DNA from: Neovahlkampfia damariscottae
Taxonomy: Eukaryota; Heterolobosea; Selenaionea; Neovahlkampfiida; Neovahlkampfiidae
Direction of reading: 5' to 3'
Assembly: GCA_016618085.1 (NCBI GenBank)
Contig: JABLTG010000020.1
Coordinates: forward strand, 62,001 to 126,000
Length of the DNA: 64,000 bases
This document shows positions 56,521-64,000 of the stretch, in pieces; the stretch's first letter is position 1; each line of letters opens with the position of its first letter. The notes below the pieces were generated by a model. It made no database searches. It saw nothing but the letters and a program-made list of their open reading frames with translations, and had not been told where the DNA came from. Both the position numbers and the translations under genes were made by a program.

Positions 56521-57530
56521 TTATTTCTTTTTTGAATTTTCAACTAAATTCATTAATTCATTCTTTTGAGCTAATATTTTTAATAAATTCACTAAAAATG
56601 GAACATAATTATGACGTCTTCTTTGATTTTCTTCTTTATAATTTTCCATTTTTAATTCTTCTTCTTTTAATCTAATCATTAATTCATTAATTTCTAATTT
56701 ATTTTTTATTGAATCTTTTTTTAGTTCAACTATTTTTTCATTTAAAATATCTTTTCTATCTCTAATCATTGCTTGAATAGAAAATAAATCATTTTCTGTG
56801 TAAGTTGAAATTCTTTTTTGTATTGTTGAAATTAAAATATTAATCCAATCATTTTCTTCTTTGTATTCTCCAATTTTTATAGGTCCTTGTTGTAATCCAT
56901 CTAATTCATATAATACACCATCAAATGGTACATAAGAAATAAAATGAAATGCATCTCCCTTTTTTTTTTGAGAATTAATTTTTTTTTCGTCTTTTACTTT
57001 TCCAGAAGAAGATTTTTCTTCATCAAAAATGAATGAATCTTGAGCATTAAATGAATTATGAGCATTTCTAATTTTATCTACCGATCCTAAACTTGTTCCT
57101 CTGTCTTCAGGAGAAAAACTTTCAGTAAATCCTTTAAAATCTTTTAAACAACTTCCAATATCAACATTTTCATTTTTAATATTCAAAAGAATTGATAGAA
57201 TTGCTTGAGTAGCACAAGCGTCTTGAATCATTTGTCTCAAAAAAAAAACTTAAAAACTAAATGATATGTCATACTTCATAAAAAATAAATCTTTTGGATA
57301 TTCTTTTGCAATTTCTCTTTTTTCTTTTTCTTGTCTATATTTGAACAAAAATACAATACCGTAAATTGGTCTAAAAAAAGAATTATATTTTTTTTTTTTT
57401 CAAACGAGAGTTGTTTTAACATGTCAGCATCAACCATAATTAACTCTTCCATCTGAACACCTTTAACACCCATCAATTGGATCAATTCAGTAAATACACC
57501 AGGATCAGATTCTATTGTGCACCAACTCAT
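56521..57530 (-). CDS. UCHL5: ubiquitin C-terminal hydrolase 37 (UCHL5/UCH37)
   Basis: [20 protein letters not shown] matches the UCH37 start ([15 protein letters not shown]). Two short introns (about 57379-57412 and 57238-57275) rejoin [15 protein letters not shown] and [20 protein letters not shown]. The active-site Cys is in [14 protein letters not shown]; His and Asp are in [20 protein letters not shown]. The C-terminal ULD-like region MAIxDRK-type helices ([17 protein letters not shown]) and the conserved end [20 protein letters not shown] are present; that region binds Rpn13 on the proteasome or INO80. All catalytic residues are intact. About 330 residues. Confidence 0.93.
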
Positions 57531-57555
57531 TTTTTAATTAAACCACAGGTTTTGC

Positions 57556-57560
57556 CCAAT
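57556..57560. promoter_or_regulatory. CCAAT box of UCHL5
   Basis: TGCCCAATCAAAATG on plus, 26 nt above the minus ATG at 57530, inside the 58-bp gap after the next gene's stop. Confidence 0.55.
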
Positions 57561-57588
57561 CAAAATGATCAAAAACTTAAATATTTAT

Positions 57589-59458
57589 TCAAATTGAATG
57601 ATGATATTGAGTTGTTGCTGAATCACTTTTTTCTGAATAATTAACATTTAAACAAGATGTTGGTACTAAAATTCTTTAATTTTTTTTTCAACTTACAATT
57701 ATCATCTTTCCTATAATCTTCACCACAGAATTTACATTTCAAAATTTCATCTGGAATATCCATCATTAAATAATTTGATTTTGGATTTGAGACTAAAAAT
57801 AATAATGTCTGTTGATTGAGATACCAACAATATGAAATATCAATCACAGGATGAGAAGAAGGAAATTTAATTTGTTTAAATTCACCATTTGTTGAAGATA
57901 TTCTTACATTAACACGATTTGGTTCATTTCCTAATCCAATATATCCTGAACCTGAAATAAATACATCACCATTAATAGTATGTAATAACAATGCATTTTG
58001 AATACTTCTAATATTCTTTATAAATCCAATTGAACTTGTATCAATTTCATAGAATGATGGTTCATTTGAAATAGAACCTTCAATTTCTCTTCTCTTTTTT
58101 AATGTTGATAAAAAATATTCATTTGAAATAAAAACTCTTCCTGTGTCTGATAATAATGCGATAAATGATGATTGAATTTCTATTTGATTAATTTGAATAT
58201 CATAATCAAATTTAAATAGTACAGGTAATGACGAAAAATTATTAATCTTTGGATATTTATGAATTGAAACAGTTTTGTTATTTTTATGAATCAATCCAAT
58301 TCGTTCTTTGTTCAATGTATAAATGTCATGAATATTTTCAGCAAACTTAATGGATTCATTTAAATAAGCATCACCTGATTTGGTCAATACAATCCCATTG
58401 GATATTTTTTTAATTTTTTCTTCGTGTAATGAAGTCACAAAATTTGAATGTTTTCTATCAAATGACCATAAACAATCTTGATTATTTGTAAAATAAAAGA
58501 TATTTGAATCAAATAAAACAACCGATGAGTTTTGATTTGAATCAATTTGAATAATATTTCCTAAATTAAAATTATTTTCGAATTCAAAATTCAATTGACT
58601 TTCAAATTTTAATAATTTTGAATTGGATTTGTTTGTAAAATCAATAATTTCAAATACTTGATTTTTGATTGAAAATAAAAATTGATTTTGAATTGATTGA
58701 ATACCTCTACCTTCTAAAGGTAAATATTTTGTTGGTAAATTATTGATACTATAAACATTAACAAAATATAAATCTGAAAATAAATAATTTTGATGATAAA
58801 GATTCTTCCAATTTATTTTTTTGTCCTTTTTTTGATTGATCAAATTAAAATATTTTTCGTCTTTTTTTTTCAAAAATAATTTCCATAATTCTTGATTTTC
58901 TGATAAATTTTTAAACTGAGAACAAGTTCTTGATAATTTCTTCAAATCAAATTCATTTAAAAATATAAAAATTTGAAATAGAATTTCTTCAACCAATTGA
59001 TCTTCTTTCATTGGTATAAATTTTAATTCTTCCATTGCTTTCGTTTCACATAATTTAATTTTTTCACCTTCTTTTCCCAATAAATAAATTTGATTTAATT
59101 TTTTCGCTTTATTGTAATAATTTAATGCTTTTTGATGCTTCTTTTCTTCAAAATAAATTTCTCCAATTTGAAATAATAATTTAGCTTGTGGTTTTGCAAT
59201 TTCAATTTGTAATAAATCTTTTAAACCATTTTCATTTTCTTTTAATTTTAAATAACATTCACTTCTTTTATTCAATAATGCACAAATTACAAATTTATTT
59301 GTTGATTTATAAAGTTCATTTTTTGATAATTGTGAAAGATTAGAAAAATTGAATACTTCAAGACCTTCAGTATAGTCTTTTAAAGCTTCAGTATAATTTT
59401 CACTTTTGAATTCTTTGTTTCCTTTTGATAAACATTGGTTTGATTTTCCACTTGACAT
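57589..59458 (-). CDS. TPR + F-box + RCC1-like protein
   Basis: MSSGKSNQCLSKGNKEFKSE begins a TPR array (about residues 8-140: NYTEALKDYTEGLEVFNFSN, LLFQIGEIYFEEKKHQKALN). An F-box follows (LVEEILFQIFIFLNEFDLKK ... RTCSQFKNLSENQELWKLFL). The C-terminal 380 residues are an RCC1-like or related beta-propeller (SGDAYLNESIKFAENIHDI, SGSGYIGLGNEPNRVNVRIS, IKNIRSIQNALLLHTINGDV). A short intron near 57660-57692 adds a final exon, PTSCLNVNYSEKSDSATTQY. CKFCGEDYRKDD just before it supplies a CxxC, but a full zinc site is not evident. F-box proteins are SCF ubiquitin-ligase receptors; the propeller would bind the substrate. An F-box plus both TPR and RCC1 is uncommon. Confidence 0.78.
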
Positions 59459-59517
59459 TCAAAATTCCAGTTTTGCTTTTTGCTTTGAAATTGTTATAAA
59501 AAAGAAAAAACAAAATG

Positions 59518-59522
59518 ATTGG
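59518..59522. promoter_or_regulatory. CCAAT box, F-box gene
   Basis: TTAACCAATCATTTT on minus, 60 nt upstream of the ATG at 59458. Confidence 0.45.
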
Positions 59523-59619
59523 TTAATAATTTGACCAACAAGAAGAAGATAAATTCGTCAATCATTTTTACTTGAAAGATTGTCTGATTCAACAAAACAA
59601 ACAAAAGTGTTGATAGTTT

Positions 59620-60397
59620 TTATTCCATAAACACAAGTATCACTTGAACAAAAACAACAATTAAAGAAAACAAAGCAAATTGACTTGCATCACTTGTTGG
59701 TGTTTCTGGTTTTTTACCTGGGCTCTTTAGAGGACTTTGTACAGGTGTTGGACTTGAAACAGGTGTTGATTTTTCGCAGGATACCATTTGAACATGAACT
59801 TCTTTTCCACAGTCTTTAGTTATAGTTTCCGTTTTTGTTGAATTTGAAGAACAATCAGTATTTGGATAAGTATTTATCATTATACTGTCATTCTCACAAG
59901 TATATTTCAATGATTGTTGTTCATTTAAAAAGTTTGGAACACATTTATCGACATATCCTCCATTTATTTGAATTGGATCACCATCGCATGTTGAAGAGTT
60001 GAACTGTTTGAATTTATACCCAATACTGACAGGTGGTTCTTCTAAATTACAAACTGGCATCGCCCAAATGTTACCAGTTACTTTAAAACATTTTCCGCCT
60101 TTAAAAATAAGAAATTACTTTTTCCGACTTACTTTCTAGTGATTGTGTTGATGCACATTCAGTAACATTACAATTTTGTTTGCAACCTGTTGAAAACATG
60201 ATGGTTGAATTTTCGCATTTTGGGAGTAAATATGAAGTCATTGAAGAAGGAACACATTTGTTGTCTTCATATCTTTGGTATTGAAATAATGAAGCTGGAT
60301 CACAGTTACTAGTCGAAAAATGTCCAATGTAAATGGCAGCAACTGAAAATTGAATAAAATAAATTAAGCTGCAGAGAACTAAAATTTGGTACTTCAT
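59620..60397 (-). CDS. Cys-rich secreted protein, probably GPI-anchored
   Basis: Signal peptide MKYQILVLCSLIYFIQFSVA at the ATG of 60397. Two homologous Cys-rich halves: the first has CDPASLFQYQRYEDNKCVPS, LPKCENSTIMFS and CKQNC; the second has CDGDPIQINGGYVDKCVPN, YTCENDSIMINTYP and DCSS. They are joined across a short intron near 60,100-60,130. A Thr/Pro/Ser stalk (PVSSPTPVQSPLKSPGKKPE) leads to a terminal hydrophobic FALFSLIVVFVQVILVFME with no cytosolic residues, typical of a GPI signal. Surface antigen or adhesin-like; binding partner unknown. No CCAAT box lies within 180 bp upstream, unlike almost all other genes here. Confidence 0.75.
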
Positions 60398-60577
60398 TAA
60401 AATTTTATGAAAAACAAATTTGAACTTTAGAGTCACTAAATAAGAAATTGTTTAACCTAAAATTTCTGAATTTAGTTCAAATTGATTTCAGCCTTTAATT
60501 TTTCTGGATGATAGTCAAAAAAAACAAAATGAACAAAAAAGGAAAAATAGAATTTAAACATAAAAATAAAAATTCAT

Positions 60578-63500
60578 TTAAAAGTCTCCAAAAAGATCAT
60601 CAAGAGTTGGAGGTTTCTTATTTTGAGAAGAAGGTGATGCTGTAAATGTATCATTATCATCATCAAAAAGTGAATTCTTTTTTGCAGATTTTGTATCAGC
60701 TGCCAATGGATCTAGTTGAATTGGGTCATCAAATAAAGATGAGGCCTTTGGAGTTGCAGAAAGATCACTATCAAATAAATCATTAGATGAACTTTTAACA
60801 GGTCCAACAGCAAAATCATCATCATCACTTCCAAATAAATTCTGTGTTTTTGGAGTGGAATGTGATTTTACAGGTGCAGAAAATTCATCATCTGAATCTG
60901 TCTCTTCTTTTTTTTCTTCTTCTTCTTCAACTGATACATCTTGTTTTAATGCTTGAGGAGGTTGGTCAAATTCATCTTCTTCTTCTTCTTCTTCTTCTTT
61001 TTGTTCTTCAATTTGAGAAAGTTCATTTTCATTAGAATTTGGTTCGACCTCTTCAACAACTGAAGGAGGTGGTAAATCTTCAGTTTTTTGTTCTTCAATT
61101 TCTTTTGTTTCTTCTTCAACAGTACTTTCTTCTTCTTCTACTGCAGGAGGTGGCAAAAATTCAATGTCATCCTTTGAGTTTTCTTGTTTAATCTCCTCAG
61201 ACGAATCATCTTCCTTTGTTTCAGCTTCCATTTTTTCCTCTTTCAAATTTGATTCAAATGGATTCTCATCTTTTTCTTCTTCATCATCCCTAATAAGAGG
61301 AGAAGTAAATTCAACAACTTGTTCTTCTTTTTTGTCTTCACTTGGTGTTGGTGATGGTAAATCGAAAGTTGCTTCAGTCAATGAAGTAACACTAGGTTCT
61401 GTTAATGTTGAAAGAATTGGGGAAATTGGATTTGTTCCTAATGCAGAATTTTCTCTTGGGGAGCTTTCAACAGATTGAAAATCATCTTTTTCTTTGTCAG
61501 AAGAATCTCCACTGTTTTGACCATTTTGTGGTTCTGAATCTACAGAATCTTTTACATCTTCAATTTCATCAGTTTTTGTCAATGGTTCAACTGTATTTTC
61601 TGATTCAACTTCCAGTTCTTCAGATTGTTCAATTTCTTTTTCTTCTTCTTTTTCTTCAACAATTTCTTTTATTTCATCAATTTTGTCTTCAATAACATCT
61701 TCGATTGTATCTTTTTCAATTTTCTCTTCAACCACATCTTCAACTTCTTCAATTTTATCTTCAACTTCAACATTTTCTTTGACTTCATCATCAACTTTAT
61801 CTTCAGTCTCTGATTCCACTTCATCAACTTTAGTTTCTATATTTGATTCTATTGATTGTTCAACACTTTCTTCTTGAGTACTTTCTTGTTCATCTTTCTT
61901 TTCTTCTTCTTCTTCTTCTTCTTCATTCTTTTCAACAATTTTATTATCATCTTGTTCATTATCACTTTCAACAATTTCATCATCTTCATTCATTTCTAAA
62001 TTTTCTAAATCATCACCTTCAATTGCTTCAATTAATTTCAAAGTTGATTCTTTAACTTTTTGACCTAAAACAGATGTAAGTTTTGAACCATAATATTTTG
62101 AATCTGCTTTGAATTTCTTTTTGACAGTAAAAAATAATGAACTCATAAACTAAAAAATATTAAAAAAAAAAAATATAAAAGTTTTTACAGATTTCATTGC
62201 ATCTGAATATTCTTCTTTTGTATCTTCTAATAATTGATCTTTAATTTCTTTCATTTTTTGTTTAAACATTTCTTTCATTTGATTAATTTCATCTTCATTT
62301 TCTTTTGTTAAAGTATCAATTTCATCATCTTTTTTTTTTGTAATTTCTGATAATTTTGTTTTGAATTGTTCTCTTAAATCTTCAATAGTATCATCTAAAT
62401 CATTTTCTTCTTTTAAACTTTCAACTTTTTTCAAATATTGATCTTTTAAATTTTGAAAGTTTTCATCTGATTCTGTTGTCAATTTTGTAATTTCATTTGA
62501 ATGAGATTCTTTAAGTTTTAAGAATTCTTTTTGATATGCTTTTTTTAAATTTTCAATTTCTTCTTGATGAATTTCTTTTAATTTTTCCATACCATCTTGA
62601 TAAGATGAATTTAAAGATTTTGAATTCATTTTTTGTGTTGATTTTTCTTCTTGTAAATCTTTTTCTAAAATTTTAATTTCATTTTTTGATTCCGAAAGTA
62701 AATTCTTTAATTTATCATTTTCAATTTTAAAATGATTTAATTGAACATTTAAACTTGTTTGATTTGATTTTATATCTTTTTCTTCACTTTTTAAAGATTC
62801 ATTTTCTTGTCTTAATTTTAAAATTGTACTTTTTAAAACATCATCTTCATTGGCTGAATCTTGTGTCATTTTTTCAACTAATTTTTTCATTTTTTCTAAA
62901 TCATTTGTTGAATTTAAATATTGATGATCTAATTTATCATATTTTAATTTTAATGTTGTATATTCATCTCTTTCATTATTAATAGATTCTTGTAATTCAA
63001 CAATTCTTTGATTTAATTTTGTTATTCTAATATTAGCATTTTCTAAATCTTTTTGAAGAAATTCATCAGTTGTATGATCTAATTTTTCAAGTGCTCTTTT
63101 ACGTAAAAATAAAATTTTTTCATTTAAATTATCAATAGTCTGTCTTTCATCTAATATTTCTTTACGAAGTGATTCATTTGTATCAACTAAATGTTGAACA
63201 TTTTGAAGTAAAATTGGTGCTGACATTAATCTTTCTTTTTTATCTCGATCATTAGTTTTCATTAATGTTGTAAAATCCATATTATCAATTTTATCAGAAA
63301 TTTCATTCATTTTTGACATTAATTCTCCAATTTCTTTAATGTTTGATTTGGTTTCAACAATTATTGGTTTTTCTTCTTTTATTTCTTCTTTTGATTCTTC
63401 TGTTTTATTTTTTTGAAGTAATTCAGTTAAATTTTGAACTTGTTTTTGTAACATATCTACTACTGATTGTTGATTTGAATTACCAAAAGATCCATTTTGT

Positions 63501-64000
63501 TGAGGAATATATTGAGTATTTTGATTGAAAGATTGATTCATTGGTGAATTTGATTGATTGATTTGTTGTTGATTCATTGAATTTTGATTAAATGATTGAT
63601 TCATTGGTTGTTGATTCACTTGTTGTTGTTGTTGTTGTTGTTGATTCAATTGATCAATTGGTTGTTCATGAAAATCTTGTTCATGAGGTTCAACAACATT
63701 AAAAATTGTTGGTGTTCCATGTTTTTGAATTCTTGACAAAAGCGTATTTTGTTGTGGTTGTTGTTGTTGTTGTGGAGGTAATTGTTGTTGTTCATAATCA
63801 GGTTGACTCTTTGGACTTTCTAAAAATGTTGGTTCCTTTGGAACTGAATTTTTTCTTGATGATTTAAATTTAATAACTTCAATTTGAAAACATAAAGTAC
63901 TGAATGGAGGAACAACTGGATTTCTTCCTGAACAAAAGAATTAAAATGAAAAATAAAACCTTCTTCTCCATAAGCTAAATGATTTGGAATAACAACAAAT
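60578..64000 (-). CDS. FKBP15: FKBP15-like protein, N-terminus off window
   Basis: The rightmost exon shows the FKBP end (FVVIPNHLAYGEEG, then after an intron, about 63937-63968, RNPVVPPFSTLCFQIEVI). A poly-Gln linker follows, then MxNQ repeats and a long coiled coil (about 62,200-63,300). A 37-nt intron near 62,150-62,186 joins EYSDAMKS to FMSSLFFTVKKKFKADSKYY, matching the FKBP15 segment that follows its coil. The rest is a very acidic tail. It carries several L-F-[DG]-[DS] acidic motifs (DLFGDF at the end, SLFDDDND, SLFDDP, NLFGSDDDDF). FKBP15 (WAFL) is an endosomal, actin-linked protein that interacts with the WASH complex. In this copy the FKBP active-site residues before the window edge cannot be checked. 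Confidence 0.82.
63610..63790 (-). repeat. poly-Gln tracts in the FKBP15-like gene
   Basis: CAA-codon runs encode QQQQQQQQ (63,626-63,650) and a second Gln-rich run (63,741-63,800) in the linker between FKBP domain and coil. The MNQ repeats next to them extend the low-complexity stretch. Length variation between individuals is likely. Confidence 0.8.

Noticed and set aside
60844-62055. Several Leu/Phe/Ser-rich plus-strand frames in the 61-62 kb region
   Set aside because: Antisense shadows of Glu-rich (GAA/GAG) repeats of the FKBP15-like tail. Low complexity, no starts in context.
60578-62146. Independent acidic 522-residue protein
   Set aside because: The segment before the acidic part matches the region after the FKBP15 coil, and a 37-nt GT-AG intron links it in frame to the coiled-coil exon. 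Treated as one FKBP15-like gene.
1-64000. Search for tRNA, rRNA, CRISPR, transposon and terminal repeats
   Set aside because: No cloverleaf-like tRNA, no repeat-spacer array and no transposase, reverse transcriptase or integrase frame was seen. Visible repeats are coding low complexity or tandem gene copies. A covariance-model scan would be needed to exclude small RNAs.

Overview
The window is nuclear DNA from an AT-rich, intron-bearing protist. The evidence: SMG1, Raptor, the SNAPc largest subunit, VPS16, COP9 subunit 6, UCH37, nocturnin and SARAF homologues; exons joined by tiny GT-AG introns (mostly 25-40 nt, shortest inferred 20 nt); and very tight packing. Mitochondria are suggested by a RecG helicase, a methylcitrate-dehydratase-like enzyme with a presequence-like N-terminus, and a membrane protein with a basic N-terminus. 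The lineage cannot be fixed from this window. A free-living amoeboflagellate-type protist is plausible but is only a guess. I see no tRNA, rRNA, CRISPR array or intact mobile element.

Layout. 1-3.8 kb: 3' part of a secreted IPT/TIG-type surface receptor (-). 3.9-6.4 kb: small genes, among them a GAS41/YEATS4 chromatin reader, and an orphan C-terminal aminotransferase fragment. 6.6-10.5 kb: a large type I membrane protein with a sorting-receptor-like tail. 10.6-13 kb: TRIM-like B-box/filamin/propeller protein. 13-16 kb: phospholipase D. 16.1-18.5 kb: SNAPC4-like Myb protein with an inferred 4-nt microexon. 19.4-23.1 kb: Raptor. 23.1-23.7 kb: PSI-like membrane protein. 23.8-32.5 kb: the SMG1 kinase. 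32.5-34.4 kb: tandem SARAF paralogues. 34.6-36.3 kb: PrpD. 36.4-39.3 kb: unrecognised coiled-coil protein. 39.4-41.9 kb: VPS16. 41.9-44.7 kb: unknown proline-rich protein and purple acid phosphatase. 44.8-48.3 kb: mRNA guanylyltransferase and a class 3 lipase. 48.3-52 kb: ARF-like GTPase, CSN6 and two unknowns. 52.2-55.5 kb: mitochondrial-type membrane protein and RecG. 55.6-59.5 kb: nocturnin, UCH37 and a TPR/F-box/RCC1 protein. 59.6-60.4 kb: Cys-rich, probably GPI-anchored surface protein. 60.6-64 kb: FKBP15-like protein running off the right edge.

Shared themes. Nearly every start codon has a CCAAT box (often CCAATCA, either orientation) 4-90 nt upstream, several so close that 5' leaders must be minimal. 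Convergent genes meet at their stop codons; VPS16 and its neighbour share a TTAA. Functionally the genes cover endolysosomal traffic (VPS16, the FKBP15-like protein, the receptor-like protein, PLD), nutrient and mRNA quality control (Raptor, SMG1, nocturnin, capping enzyme), snRNA transcription (SNAPC4) and ubiquitin/COP9 biology (UCH37, CSN6, F-box). The order looks like a random sample of housekeeping genes, not a dedicated cluster. Gene models with introns were assembled by eye from reading frames and splice sites, so exon edges are inferences unless stated.
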